Shown here: in pieces, positions 24,161-33,156 of the stretch
How positions within the stretch are numbered: the stretch's first letter is position 1
How the letters are laid out: the number at the start of each line of letters is the position of its first letter
Assembly (NCBI GenBank): GCA_036488085.1
Contig: DASXHZ010000092.1
Coordinates: 29,736-93,735, forward strand
Reading direction: 5' to 3'
Origin: DASXHZ01 sp036488085
GTDB taxonomy: Bacteria > Acidobacteriota > Thermoanaerobaculia > Gp7-AA8
DNA: 64,000 nt
Notes under the pieces: generated by a model
Told to the model about the DNA's origin: nothing
The model's input: the letters and a program-made list of their open reading frames with translations, nothing else
Databases searched by the model: none
Position numbers and translations under genes: made by a program

Positions 24161-25884
24161 CAGCGTGCCGCCGCCGCGACGAATTTCTCCGCCGCCTCGG
24201 TGTGGTGAAAGAGGTCGAGCGTCTCGAGATCGTCGTCGTGCATCGTCATCGCGAGGTCCTGGTAGTCGTATCGCGCCGGGTCGCGCTTGATGCGCGTGTA
24301 GATGCGGCGCAGGCCGAAGTACATCGACAGCCAGCGCGAGAGCTTCGTCACTGTCTCGATCGCGTAGCCCGGATAGAACTTCCACGCCGGAACGATCGCG
24401 AAGCCGGGACGCCGGTCGTGCCGGTACTTCTTGCGGAAGAAGCCCGCTTCGAGCGGATGGACGCCCTCGATGTGGATCGAGCCGCCGAACCACGTCATCA
24501 GAAGAATCGCGTTGCTGGCGCTCGCCTTCATCGCCACGAGGCGGCGCAGCACCGACTCGACGTGCTCCTTCGTGTAGTACGTCTCCCACGCCATCTTGTA
24601 CGCACGCTCCCAATCGTCTTTCGACATCTTCGGATGCGGCGCGCAGACGTGGTTGAGGTCGTACTTGTTCATGTCGGGATCCATCGTGACGCCCTGTTTG
24701 TGCAGCGTCTGATGGTCCTCCGATCCGGGGAGCGGCGTCAGGAAGAAGAACTCGAGGAGGTCGACCGGGAGCTCTTTCTTGATGATCTCGATGTCGCGGC
24801 GGATCGACTCGATGTCGTCGTTGGGAAAACCGAGTATGTAGCCGGCGTAAGTGATGATGCGGGCCGACTTCCAGGCGAGCAGCATCTTCCGGTATTCAGT
24901 GATCTTGTTCTGCCGCTTCTTCGCGCCGACGAGGCTGTCGGGATTGATGTTCTCGAGTCCGATGAAGACGCGGCGGACACCGGCACGGCGGCACTTCTCG
25001 ATGAAGTTCGGGATCTTGTGGCAGAGGGTGTCGACCTGGATGATGAAGTGGATCTTGATCCCCTCTTCTTCACGGAGCTGGATCAAGCGGTCGAGAATGA
25101 TCTCCCAGTCGGAGTTGCGGGCGAAGTTGTCGTCGGTGACGAAGAAACTGTGGAGCCCCTGCGCGACGTTCGCACGGACGATCGCCTCGATGTCGTCGGG
25201 CGAGCGGCGGCGCGACTTCTTTCCTTGCACGTTGATGATGGTGCAGAAGGAACACTGGAATGGACACCCGCGGCCGGCATCGAAGCTGGTGACGCCGCCC
25301 GCCGTGCGCCACGCGCGGAGCGCGGTGATCAGCGGGATGGGCGTCCCCTGAATCGACGGCAAGTCGGCCATGTGGTTGTACATCGGCTTCAACGCCTTGG
25401 CGTCCGCGTCGCGCAGCACTTCCTCGAGCCGTCCTTCAGCTTCACCCGCGAAGAGCGTGACGCCCATCGCGCGCGCCTTGTGGAGGTCGGGATCATCGCC
25501 GCCGAGCATGCTGATCGTTCCGGAAACGTGGAAGCCGCCGATGGCGACGGCGATGCCGCGCTCGCGGAGGGGTTTCGCGAGGTCGAGAGCACGCGGAAAC
25601 TGGTTGGATTGCACGCCGATGAGCATGACCATCCCGCTGCCGGCGTTCTCGATCAGCTTCGCGAGTTGCGCAGGATGCACGCGCGTGTTCGTCTCGTCGA
25701 TCGCATGGATCTCGATCTCGACGTCGTCGCCGAGGATTTTTCGCTCCGCACAATCGCGCGCGAGACCGTAGAGCGCGGCGAGTGAGTTCGACGGAATCGC
25801 GGAGCGGAACCATTGAATGACATAGCCGTCATCGTCGTAATGCGACGGTTTTACGAGCACCAGTGAAAATCGCCGGGCGGGCAT
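24160..25884 (-). CDS. B12-binding-domain radical SAM protein
   Basis: A 574-aa enzyme. The N-terminal part (about 1-160) fits a cobalamin-binding-like domain (LIENAGSGMVMLIGVQSNQF, AVAIGGFHVSG). The radical SAM core starts near 200 with the cluster motif C207-x3-C211-x2-C214 (GCPFQCSFCTI), followed by FFVTDDNFARN and GLENINPDSLVGAKK. A long C-terminal part follows. It looks like the BchE/HpnP-type class used for anaerobic methylations and ring chemistry, but no specific substrate is evident. It is coupled to the OsmC gene and diverges from the gene at 25914. Confidence 0.9.
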   Translation of the reverse strand: MPARRFSLVLVKPSHYDDDGYVIQWFRSAIPSNSLAALYGLARDCAERKILGDDVEIEIHAIDETNTRVHPAQLAKLIENAGSGMVMLIGVQSNQFPRALDLAKPLRERGIAVAIGGFHVSGTISMLGGDDPDLHKARAMGVTLFAGEAEGRLEEVLRDADAKALKPMYNHMADLPSIQGTPIPLITALRAWRTAGGVTSFDAGRGCPFQCSFCTIINVQGKKSRRRSPDDIEAIVRANVAQGLHSFFVTDDNFARNSDWEIILDRLIQLREEEGIKIHFIIQVDTLCHKIPNFIEKCRRAGVRRVFIGLENINPDSLVGAKKRQNKITEYRKMLLAWKSARIITYAGYILGFPNDDIESIRRDIEIIKKELPVDLLEFFFLTPLPGSEDHQTLHKQGVTMDPDMNKYDLNHVCAPHPKMSKDDWERAYKMAWETYYTKEHVESVLRRLVAMKASASNAILLMTWFGGSIHIEGVHPLEAGFFRKKYRHDRRPGFAIVPAWKFYPGYAIETVTKLSRWLSMYFGLRRIYTRIKRDPARYDYQDLAMTMHDDDLETLDLFHHTEAAEKFVAAAAR

Positions 25885-25900
25885 GGGTTTGGGCGAATGA

Positions 25901-25906
25901 TAACCT
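25901..25906 (+). promoter_or_regulatory. Putative -10 element (TAACCT) for the gene at 25914
   Basis: TAACCT ends seven bases before the ATG at 25914, with no ribosome-binding site between. It lies only 17 bases upstream of the divergent radical SAM start, so the two starts share a very short control region. Confidence 0.38.
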
Positions 25907-25913
25907 CACCGGC

Positions 25914-26726
25914 ATGTGCAGCTATTCGTTGGTGGCAGCTCTCGTCGTCGTGACCGGCCAGTTCACGGCGGGCAACCGTCCGCCGATTGTGCCGAAGCAT
26001 GCAGTGGCGTTCGAGACGCGCGACCAGCGCGATGCGCGGAAGCGCGCGATCGAAGTGTTCCTGTCCGAGGAGCCGGTCGACGTCGACGAGGCGATGACGT
26101 ACCTCGATCCGCACCAGAACCTCATCAACCAAAAGGGGACGCAGGGGCACAACTTCATCGTGCTGTGGGTTCGTGGGAAGAACGACGTCAGCATGAACGC
26201 GACGTACTCCGCCACGATGACGCAGTTCGTCGACTTCACCGGCGGCCGTTTCAACGCCGACATCAACACGCTGACGCCCGACACGGTCGGGGGACGCGTC
26301 TGGATGTCGAGCGCCGGGAAGACGATGAGCGGCGACTCTTACATGATCGACGTGACGTTTTCGTCGCCGATCAAGCGTCTACCGGCCGGAACGAAGCTCG
26401 CGGCCGGCGGAGGAGAACCAGGGCAAGCGTTGCAGTCGCTTTACGCCGCAATGGCGAAGAAGGATTGGGACGGCATCCAGCACGGCGTCTCCGAGAGCAC
26501 GCAGAAAAGCTTCGATGACCTCGACGACGCTCTCAGCTCCCTCGGCATCTGGTTGCCGAAAAAGGCAGGGAAGATCACAGGCGGCGAGGTGCGCGGCGAT
26601 ACCGCCGTCCTCGAGATGGAAGCAGAGATTTTCCAGGGCACGAAGGGGCTCTTCCTGGTGAAGATGGTCAGGCGTGGGCCGAACTGGGTATTCGATCAGG
26701 CGACGCGCGCCGGGATGATCGACTGA
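25914..26726 (+). CDS. Exported protein of unknown function
   Basis: A 270-aa protein I do not recognise. It begins MCSYSLVAALVVVTGQFTAG, which can serve as a signal peptide. Residues 30-170 are a mixed alpha/beta region (FETRDQRDARKRAIEVFLSE, NFIVLWVRGKNDVSMNATYS, VDVTFSSPIKRLP-like strands). The C-terminal 90 residues (ALQSLYAAMAKKDWDGIQHG, FLVKMVRRGPNWVFDQATRA) look like a small NTF2/DUF4878-like fold. I use ATG 25914; an upstream ATG at 25863 would overlap the radical SAM gene. The end overlaps the convergent membrane-protein gene by 59 bases. Confidence 0.7.
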   Translation: MCSYSLVAALVVVTGQFTAGNRPPIVPKHAVAFETRDQRDARKRAIEVFLSEEPVDVDEAMTYLDPHQNLINQKGTQGHNFIVLWVRGKNDVSMNATYSATMTQFVDFTGGRFNADINTLTPDTVGGRVWMSSAGKTMSGDSYMIDVTFSSPIKRLPAGTKLAAGGGEPGQALQSLYAAMAKKDWDGIQHGVSESTQKSFDDLDDALSSLGIWLPKKAGKITGGEVRGDTAVLEMEAEIFQGTKGLFLVKMVRRGPNWVFDQATRAGMID

Positions 26727-27102
26727 GCCAGACGCGCCGCACGCACCAGACGGTCGCGACCACGACGAGGATCGGATCGATCGCGTAGTCGAACAGGTTG
26801 CGCGAGCGGTAGAGATGGAGGTTGCACGCGACGATCACCGCCAGCGCGATGATCGCGATCTTCGGCGCGCGGCGGGCGATGAGCGCCGCGAGGACACCGA
26901 GGGCCAGCGGCGCGTACGGCGAGAAGCCGAGGCGGTACATGTTGTACGACGGGGTGCCGATCGTCGTGACGTAGAGCGCGATGCCGACAATCGCGATGGC
27001 GGGAAAGAGCAGCTCGTAATGGCGCGGGCGATGCCAGAAAAGCAGCAGCAGCGCGACGGTCGTCACGCTCGGGAACGCGAGGATCGACCACGCGGAGACC
27101 AT
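26668..27102 (-). CDS. Small polytopic membrane protein
   Basis: A 144-aa protein with about four TM helices (MVSAWSILAFPSVTTVALLL; LLFPAIAIVGIALYVTTIG; YAPLALGVLAALIARR; IAIIALAVIVACNLHLY; IDPILVVVATVWCVRRVW) and a basic tail. It is not a family I can name. The ATG overlaps the stop of the sialidase-like gene (ATGA), which makes it the last gene of the sulfatase-like / BNR operon. The long frame upstream of this ATG is a shadow. Confidence 0.7.
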   Translation of the reverse strand: MVSAWSILAFPSVTTVALLLLFWHRPRHYELLFPAIAIVGIALYVTTIGTPSYNMYRLGFSPYAPLALGVLAALIARRAPKIAIIALAVIVACNLHLYRSRNLFDYAIDPILVVVATVWCVRRVWLSRSSRRASPDRIPSSAHA

Positions 27103-28262
27103 CACCGCATCACCGCCAGCGTCGGGTTGGCGCGCACCCACGCCTCGTTGAACGTCAGGTGGCGAATCCGCGTCCGCTGCCACGTGTACAGCAGATGGAT
27201 GTTGCCGTCGCGCGTGCGGTAGACGTACGGATATGAGTACTCGCGGCGCACGACGTCGTTCCCGGTCGTGTCGTGTTCGATGTGGTACGGCCACGACCAA
27301 TGCCGCCCGCCGTCTGCCGTTCGCGCGACGGAGAGATCGCGGCGGTCCCACGCGCTGCCGTTGTAGAAGACGAGCAGCGATTTGTCGCTGAGCAGCACTC
27401 CGGAAACCTGCGAGTCGCGGTGGACGAGCGGCGTCGGTATGACATCCGACCACTGCGCGCCGGCATCGTGGCTTTGCGACATCGTCACGGCGTACGGCTG
27501 ATGTGGTGCCGAATAGCGAAGCAGTGCGATCGCGTCGCTCGGCGACGTCGGGACGAGCCACGGCTGAAGGAGCGGGCGGAAATCGGCGATGCGCGCGATG
27601 TCGAGGACGTGCCCGTCGCTGTCGACGCGTGCGATCGCCGACCACTTGGCGTTGAGCTGGTGATAGATCGGAAGCGCGATCGTGCCGTCGTCATACGACG
27701 TCGGCGCTCCGCGCACCAACATGCCGAGGTCGAAGAGCGGGGAGCTGACGACGTGAACCGGCGCGCTCCAGTGGATCAGGTCGGGCGACTTCTCCATGCA
27801 GATCGTCCCACCCGACCACCCTCCGGCAACCACCGAGACGAAGAAGAGTTTGTAGCCGTTCCGATCGTGGTAGAGGACCGGATTGCCGATGCTTTTCACG
27901 AAGCCGAGCGATTTCTTCGCGTGCGGCGCGCTCTCGATCGCCAGCGGGACCGACCACGCCTGCGCGTGTCGATCGTAAGTGGAGAGGTAGATCTTGACGT
28001 CCGGCATGACCTCGTCGGTGCCGCCGTACCAGGCGGCGGCGAGATTGCCGTTCGGTAGCTCGAGCATCGTCGCGCCGTGGACGAAGTCGCCGGGGATGGG
28101 TGGGAGAAACTCGGCTTTGAAGAGAGCAGACGGGAATGTCTGCTCTCCAACGTGGAGCGCAGACATTCCTGTCTGCGCGAACTTCGGATGCGGCTTCTGA
28201 AAGACGATCGGAGGCAGCGCCGCGATGATCAGCAGCGCGCGGAGCAGCCACGTCTTCGTCAT
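27102..28262 (-). CDS. Sialidase-like BNR-repeat protein, with a palindromic repeat inside its coding sequence
   Basis: A 386-aa exported protein with hydrophobic start MTKTWLLRALLIIAALPPIV and Asp-box/BNR features (SPDLIHWSAPVHVV, SQSHDAGAQWSDV, ARTADGGRHWSWPY), typical of the six-bladed exo-alpha-sialidase-like family. Catalytic identity cannot be proved; the AWYGGTDEVMPDV and REYSYPYVYRT blocks fit BNR_2 proteins. Residues of about 30-46 (FAQTGMSALHVGEQTFP) are encoded by a perfect-looking interspersed palindrome (28126-28176), so this peptide is probably not ancestral. The gene overlaps its neighbours on both sides by ATGA. Confidence 0.8.
   Translation of the reverse strand: MTKTWLLRALLIIAALPPIVFQKPHPKFAQTGMSALHVGEQTFPSALFKAEFLPPIPGDFVHGATMLELPNGNLAAAWYGGTDEVMPDVKIYLSTYDRHAQAWSVPLAIESAPHAKKSLGFVKSIGNPVLYHDRNGYKLFFVSVVAGGWSGGTICMEKSPDLIHWSAPVHVVSSPLFDLGMLVRGAPTSYDDGTIALPIYHQLNAKWSAIARVDSDGHVLDIARIADFRPLLQPWLVPTSPSDAIALLRYSAPHQPYAVTMSQSHDAGAQWSDVIPTPLVHRDSQVSGVLLSDKSLLVFYNGSAWDRRDLSVARTADGGRHWSWPYHIEHDTTGNDVVRREYSYPYVYRTRDGNIHLLYTWQRTRIRHLTFNEAWVRANPTLAVMR
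28126..28176. repeat. Nested palindromic repeat inserted in frame in a coding sequence
   Basis: Two 23-base arms pair around the 5-base loop AACGT with only two mismatches. Each arm holds its own smaller palindrome, GCAGAC...GTCTGC. The element adds about 17 codons near the start of the sialidase-like gene without breaking the frame. This is how a mobile REP-like element in coding DNA would look. Confidence 0.85.
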
Positions 28263-30088
28263 CCGTGGTTGTGGTAGAGCAGCCAGCGTGACGCTTCGTA
28301 AAGCGCGCGGCCGAGGGACGGGCTGTTGTCCTTGCTGCGGATGATCGTCGTCGCGCCCTTTTGGCCGATCATCTCGAGATCGGGGGGATCGTGGAACGTC
28401 GTGAAGACGAATGCGATCGATTTCTGCGCGTTGGCGGGGTCGAGCACGTCGAGTCCGAGGGTCTGATTGACGTACGGGACGCCGCAGAAACTGGCGACGG
28501 TCGGGAGGATGTCGACGTGCGATGACGGCGTGTCGATCCGCCGCGGCGTTTTGATGAAGCCGGGGGCGTAGATGATCAGCGGGACGTGGTAGACGACCTG
28601 CGCGAGGTCGCCCATTGCCAGGTCGCTCCCCGGCGCGCCGGTCCGCGTGCCGTGATCGCCGTAGAGCACGAACACGGTGTTCTTGAAGTACGCCTCCTTG
28701 CTTGCCTGCTGGATGAAGAGGCCGACGGCGTGGTCGAGGTAGCGGAAGGAGTTGTACTCCTCATTCGACTCGAACTCGTTCGCGCGCAACGCTTCGAGGT
28801 CGACCGTGTACTGCTTGAAGCCGTGCGTTTGCTTCGGGACGGTGTACGGCCGGTGGTTTCCCGAGGTGTGGATGAGCGCGAAGAACGGCTTCTGCTCCTT
28901 GCGCAGTACGTCGTTGGCGGCGAGGAAGAGCTCTTCGTCGGTGATGCCCCAGACGTCGACGGCCGGCGCTTTGTATGAGCCCTCTTCGTAGATGTGCAGG
29001 CCGTCGAGATTGTGCGCCAGCATTCCGCGGATATTCGACCAGTTCGCGCTGCCGCCGAGGAAGTAGAACTTGTCGTAGCCGGTGAAAGCGTTCGCGATCG
29101 ACGCCTGGTCGACGGTGAGCGGGTTGTGCGCCGACGCCTGCCACGGGCTGACGTCCGGAATGCCGAACATGACCGAGAAGAGAGCGCGCGCCGTCTTCTC
29201 GGACGCGGAGAAGTGGTTCGTGAAGAGGTATCCGTTGCGCGCGAGGTTGTCGATGTTCGGCGAGCCGTTCATCGCGTTGCCGAACACGCCGCATTTGAAC
29301 GCGGCGAACGACTCGAGCTGGATCATCACGACGTTCGGCCGGCCGGTGACTTCCGGATGAGGCGCGGGCATCCGGCGGAAGTTCAGTTTCTGCGCGTCGG
29401 GATGATCGATGCCGAGGTACTGGACGAGCAGCGGGTAGAGCTGCCGGAGGCGCGCGAGGTCGTAGGCTGCAGGCTTCTCGCGCGTCGTCTCGAAGAAGTA
29501 CTGCGGCGGGTTCATGGCGAGGTCGCCGACGAACTTGTTGCGGCTGAAGTAGGCGTCGCTCCACCGCAGCGGATATTTCGAGGCCTTGCCGTAGATGCAC
29601 GCGATGAGGATCAGCGCGAAGACCCACGAGAAGCCGGTGGCGGCAGGCCGCGGCGCCTTCGCGGTCCGGCGGACGGCGAAGACGATCAGCGCGAGCACCA
29701 CCAGGATCGTCAGCGCGAAGAGTACGACGTGGTACGACTCCCACACCATGTGCAGCGAGATGAGCGGGTTCTGGAGGAACTCGAGCAGTCCCGCGTTGAT
29801 CCGCATGTGGATGTACGCGTAGCTGCCGAAGTCGACGGCGTACACGATGAGGAGCAGCGTCTCGACGATGCCGGCGTAGACCGCCGTGGCGCGCCGCATC
29901 GCGAGCATCGGCAGCGTGAGGATCGCCATCAGCCGGGCGTCGAACTTCAAGCCGAGGTAGAAGGCGAGCAGGACTTCGTGCGGAACGAGCGTTCCCGCGC
30001 TCCCTCGGAACGCGAGCAGAAACACCAGTCGCAGCAACGACAAAAGCGCCAGGTTCGCAAGGAAAAAGAAGACTGGGAAACGCCGCAC
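28259..30088 (-). CDS. Membrane sulfatase of LTA-synthase (LtaS/MdoB-like) type
   Basis: A 609-aa protein: five TM helices in the first 165 residues (FPVFFFLANLALLSLLRLVF to FSWVFALILIACIYG), then an extracytoplasmic alkaline-phosphatase/sulfatase-fold domain. Motifs are VVMIQLESFA (metal Glu), HFSASEKTARALFSVMFG with the nucleophile Thr region, FALIHTSGNHRPY, and VLYGDHGTRTG (metal Asp-His). Enzymes of this family move glycerol-phosphate or phosphoethanolamine-type groups onto glycans or lipids. In a diderm the substrate may be an osmoregulated glucan or envelope glycan. The start is GTG at 30088, abutting the DUF1697 stop; the end overlaps the sialidase-like gene. Confidence 0.9.
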   Translation of the reverse strand: MRRFPVFFFLANLALLSLLRLVFLLAFRGSAGTLVPHEVLLAFYLGLKFDARLMAILTLPMLAMRRATAVYAGIVETLLLIVYAVDFGSYAYIHMRINAGLLEFLQNPLISLHMVWESYHVVLFALTILVVLALIVFAVRRTAKAPRPAATGFSWVFALILIACIYGKASKYPLRWSDAYFSRNKFVGDLAMNPPQYFFETTREKPAAYDLARLRQLYPLLVQYLGIDHPDAQKLNFRRMPAPHPEVTGRPNVVMIQLESFAAFKCGVFGNAMNGSPNIDNLARNGYLFTNHFSASEKTARALFSVMFGIPDVSPWQASAHNPLTVDQASIANAFTGYDKFYFLGGSANWSNIRGMLAHNLDGLHIYEEGSYKAPAVDVWGITDEELFLAANDVLRKEQKPFFALIHTSGNHRPYTVPKQTHGFKQYTVDLEALRANEFESNEEYNSFRYLDHAVGLFIQQASKEAYFKNTVFVLYGDHGTRTGAPGSDLAMGDLAQVVYHVPLIIYAPGFIKTPRRIDTPSSHVDILPTVASFCGVPYVNQTLGLDVLDPANAQKSIAFVFTTFHDPPDLEMIGQKGATTIIRSKDNSPSLGRALYEASRWLLYHNHG

Positions 30089-30598
30089 CTAGGCCCGATT
30101 ATCTCCGAAGATCGCTGCGATCCGGCGAATCGTTTTCACGCCGCGCATCGTCGACTTCACGCCGAGGAGCTTCTCGAAGACGTTCCCGGAGGGCAGCTGC
30201 GTCGCGTCTTTCGGCCGCAGCCAGTAGGCTTCCGTCCCGTCGACGTGAAACTGGTCCGCTCCGAGTGCGAGCAGTCGCTTCACGTTCTCCGCCGATGGTT
30301 TCTTTTCCAGGAGCGCGACGTAGAGATTGTCGGGGTTAGTCTGTGGGAACGGCTGGTACTCCGCGATTCGGAGTACCTCCGCGCTCGTGCGCACACAGAC
30401 GGTATATCCGATCGACGCGATCGCCTTGGTGACGGCTGCTTTCGTCGCCGGCGAGTCGAACAAGACGTTCCCGCTGGCGATCACCGTCTTCACGTTCGTG
30501 AAGCCTAGCTTCTCGAACTGCCGCCGGAGCTCGTCCATCTTGATCACGGACGTCCCGCCGACATTGAGCGCGCGAATAAAGGCGGCATAGTGGGCCAT
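30089..30598 (-). CDS. DUF1697 family protein
   Basis: A 169-aa protein starting MAHYAAFIRALNVGGTSVIK, followed by MDELRRQFEKLGFTNVKTVI and ASGNVLFDS, the unmistakable DUF1697 signature (YxAxLRGINVGGxx...GNVxF). The C-terminal LPSGNVFEKLLGVKSTMRG, with expected THRNWNTV altered to VKSTMRGVKT, is a looser match. The family is small and cytosolic with no established function. I use ATG 30598; 26 extra residues upstream are not family-like. It abuts the sulfatase gene downstream. Confidence 0.88.
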   Translation of the reverse strand: MAHYAAFIRALNVGGTSVIKMDELRRQFEKLGFTNVKTVIASGNVLFDSPATKAAVTKAIASIGYTVCVRTSAEVLRIAEYQPFPQTNPDNLYVALLEKKPSAENVKRLLALGADQFHVDGTEAYWLRPKDATQLPSGNVFEKLLGVKSTMRGVKTIRRIAAIFGDNRA

Positions 30599-30691
30599 CA
30601 GGGGGATAGAGTCCCGCACGAACGAGGCTCGCGTCAAATGCGGCGATCCGGGCGGGATCGTCAAGCGCGGTTGCAACGTGGCTGTTCGATC

Positions 30692-32290
30692 TCAGGCGTG
30701 GACGCCGGGCGCTTCGCGGCCGGTGTTTTCGACGTACTCGATGTATGAGCCGCCGTAGATGGCGGGCGTGTCGCCGACCTCGAGGACACGATTCGAGAGG
30801 CCGCGGAGGAAGGTGCGGTCGTGGGAAACGAAGAGCATCGTTCCTTCGAAGTCCTTCAGCGCCTCGACGAGCATCTCCTTCGTCGCCAGGTCGAGGTGGT
30901 TCGTCGGCTCGTCGAGCACGAGGAAGTTCGGAGGATCGAGGAGCATGCGCGCCATCACCAGGCGCGACTTCTCGCCGCCCGAGAGTGAGCGGATTCGCTT
31001 TTCGATGTCGTCGCCGCTGAACTGGAACGCGCCGAGGAGACTGCGGAGGACGCCGATCGACTCGAGCGGGAAGTCCTGCTGCATCTGCTCCCAGACGGTC
31101 AACTCGGGATCGAGAAGGTCGAGTGCCTGCTGCGAGAAGTAGCCGAGCTTCAGCGACGCCCCGAGACGGACGTTGCCTGCGTCCGGCTCCAGCGCGCCGG
31201 CGACCATCTTCAGGAGCGTCGATTTGCCGGCGCCGTTCTTTCCCATGACGCACCATCGCTCGCCGCGGCGAACATGGAAACTGAAGCCGTCGTAAATCGT
31301 GCGGCTGCCGAACGCTTTCGAGACGCTGGTCAGCATCAGGACGTCGTCGCCACTGCGCTGCGGTGACTTGAAAGTGAACTTCATCGCCACGCGCTTCCGC
31401 GGCGGCTCGATGCGCTCCTGCTTCTCGAGCATCTTGATGCGGCTCTGCACCTGCGCCGCTTTCGCGGCGTGCGCCGTGAAGCGATCTATGAACCGCTGTT
31501 CCTTCGCGAGCTTTGCTTGCTGGCGTGCGTACGCCGCTTCCTGGTTCGCCACCGCCAGCTCGCGCTCGCGGACGTAGAAGTCATAGTCGCCGTTGTAGGT
31601 ATTGATGTCGCCGCCGTCGATCTCGATGACCTTCGTGACGATCCGGTTCATGAAGTCGCGGTCGTGCGACGTCATCAGGATCGTCGCCGGGACGCTCTTC
31701 AGGAACCGTTCGAGCCAGACGATCGACTCGATGTCGAGGTGGTTCGTCGGCTCGTCGAGGAGCAGCGCGTCGAACGACCCGAGAAGGATCTTCGCCATCG
31801 ACACGCGCATCTTCCAGCCGCCGCTGAGCGCGCCTACATCGCCGTCTATCTGCTCGTCGCTGAAGCCGAGGCCGAGGAGTACCTCGCGGGCGCGCGCTTC
31901 CAGCTCGTAGCCGCCGAGGTGCTGGTACTCCTCCTGGACGTGGCCGTAGCGCTCGAGCGCGTCGGCGTCGTGGAGGTTCTGCTCCAGCTCGATCAGCTCG
32001 TGATGCAGATCGCCGAGGCGGCCGCTGCCGGCGATCGCCTCATCGAGCACCGGCCGTCCGCTCATCTCGTCGACTTCCTGGCGAAAGATGCCGATCGTCA
32101 GCTTCTTCGGGACGGAGACCACACCGTCGTCGGGCGATTCTTCACCGACGATCATGCGGAAGAGCGTCGACTTCCCGGCGCCGTTCGGCCCCACGAGCCC
32201 TGCTTTTTCGCCGGGGTTGAGCTGGAACGAGGCGTCGACGAAGAGGACCTGCCGCCCGTACTGCTTGCTGACGTTGGAGAACGCGATCAT
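30692..32290 (-). CDS. ABC-F family ATPase (two ATP-binding domains)
   Basis: A 532-aa soluble protein with two ABC domains and no membrane part. Domain 1: Walker A GPNGAGKST, signature LSGGWKMR, Walker B LLLDEPTNHLD. The linker with coiled-coil character is near 230-310 (RERELAVANQEAAYARQQAK). Domain 2: Walker A GKNGAGKST, signature LSGGEKSR, Walker B FLVLDEPTNHLD. ABC-F proteins act on ribosomes in translation control or antibiotic protection; which subgroup this is cannot be decided here. The ATG at 32290 overlaps the patatin stop (ATGA). Confidence 0.93.
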   Translation of the reverse strand: MIAFSNVSKQYGRQVLFVDASFQLNPGEKAGLVGPNGAGKSTLFRMIVGEESPDDGVVSVPKKLTIGIFRQEVDEMSGRPVLDEAIAGSGRLGDLHHELIELEQNLHDADALERYGHVQEEYQHLGGYELEARAREVLLGLGFSDEQIDGDVGALSGGWKMRVSMAKILLGSFDALLLDEPTNHLDIESIVWLERFLKSVPATILMTSHDRDFMNRIVTKVIEIDGGDINTYNGDYDFYVRERELAVANQEAAYARQQAKLAKEQRFIDRFTAHAAKAAQVQSRIKMLEKQERIEPPRKRVAMKFTFKSPQRSGDDVLMLTSVSKAFGSRTIYDGFSFHVRRGERWCVMGKNGAGKSTLLKMVAGALEPDAGNVRLGASLKLGYFSQQALDLLDPELTVWEQMQQDFPLESIGVLRSLLGAFQFSGDDIEKRIRSLSGGEKSRLVMARMLLDPPNFLVLDEPTNHLDLATKEMLVEALKDFEGTMLFVSHDRTFLRGLSNRVLEVGDTPAIYGGSYIEYVENTGREAPGVHA

Positions 32291-33156
32291 GCCGACCGTC
32301 GAACACGTCGCGTCTTCAGCATCTTCCGAATCGCTGAGATGTAGGCAGTCGGTGCCGGACCGCGCGCTGCCAGATCGCATTCCGGATGCCGCTCGCCGAG
32401 GAGCACTTCGCGTGCGCGGAGCGCGCCGAGGTCGGCGATGGGCGCGAGCTTCGTCCAACGGCGCTCGACGAATCCGAGCGGGAGGCGATGCCGCGGGCGG
32501 ATGACGATCACGCGGTCATCGGCGATCGTGTGTTCCCAGTCGTCGCGATCGTGATAGAGCCCGCCCTCGCTCTCGCCCTTCATCGTCATGAGCATGACCG
32601 CATCACAGCCGCAGTCGTCGAGGAGGAACTCGTACGGCATGTTGTTCGACCAGCCGCCGTCGCCGTAGCGCTCGCCGTCGATCTCCGGCGTGTGGGTGTA
32701 GAACGGCGGCAGGTAATTGCTCGCGAGGAGGATGCGGAACGGATCGCTCGCGGCGTGCAAGTCCATGATCACCGAGGCTCGATCGCGAAGACGCGTGAGC
32801 GCGATGTAGAGCGGCAAGCCGTCGCGGATCTTCTCTCCGCTGATATAGCGGTCGAACGCGCGCACGTGAAGGCGCGACCAGATGAACGGCGAGTGCTCGC
32901 GGGCGAGGTTGCGGAGGTCGACGTACGGCATCCGCGTGAAGAAGCGCCAGTACTTGCGCAACTGTTTCCGGTTTCCCGCCGCCACTACCGCCGCGTTCCA
33001 CGCTCCTCCCGAGACGCCGAGGCAGACCGCAGGCTCGATGCCGAGAGCGTAGAGCGTCTCGACGACGCCGACCTGGAAGACGCAACGCATGGAGCCGCCG
33101 CAGAAGAGGAAACCGATTCGTTTCGCGGAGCGTAAACGATCGAGCGCGTCAGACAT
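32287..33156 (-). CDS. Patatin-like phospholipase
   Basis: A 289-aa patatin-fold hydrolase. It has the oxyanion-hole block FLFCGGSMRCVFQVGVVETL, nucleophile GVSGG (GxSxG, Ser near 49), and DGG (YGDGGWSNNMPYEF) with the catalytic Asp. It probably cleaves acyl chains from phospholipids in the cytoplasm; no signal peptide is seen. It overlaps the GH10-like gene by eight bases and the ABC-F gene by four, so the three are probably cotranscribed. Confidence 0.9.
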   Translation of the reverse strand: MSDALDRLRSAKRIGFLFCGGSMRCVFQVGVVETLYALGIEPAVCLGVSGGAWNAAVVAAGNRKQLRKYWRFFTRMPYVDLRNLAREHSPFIWSRLHVRAFDRYISGEKIRDGLPLYIALTRLRDRASVIMDLHAASDPFRILLASNYLPPFYTHTPEIDGERYGDGGWSNNMPYEFLLDDCGCDAVMLMTMKGESEGGLYHDRDDWEHTIADDRVIVIRPRHRLPLGFVERRWTKLAPIADLGALRAREVLLGERHPECDLAARGPAPTAYISAIRKMLKTRRVRRSA

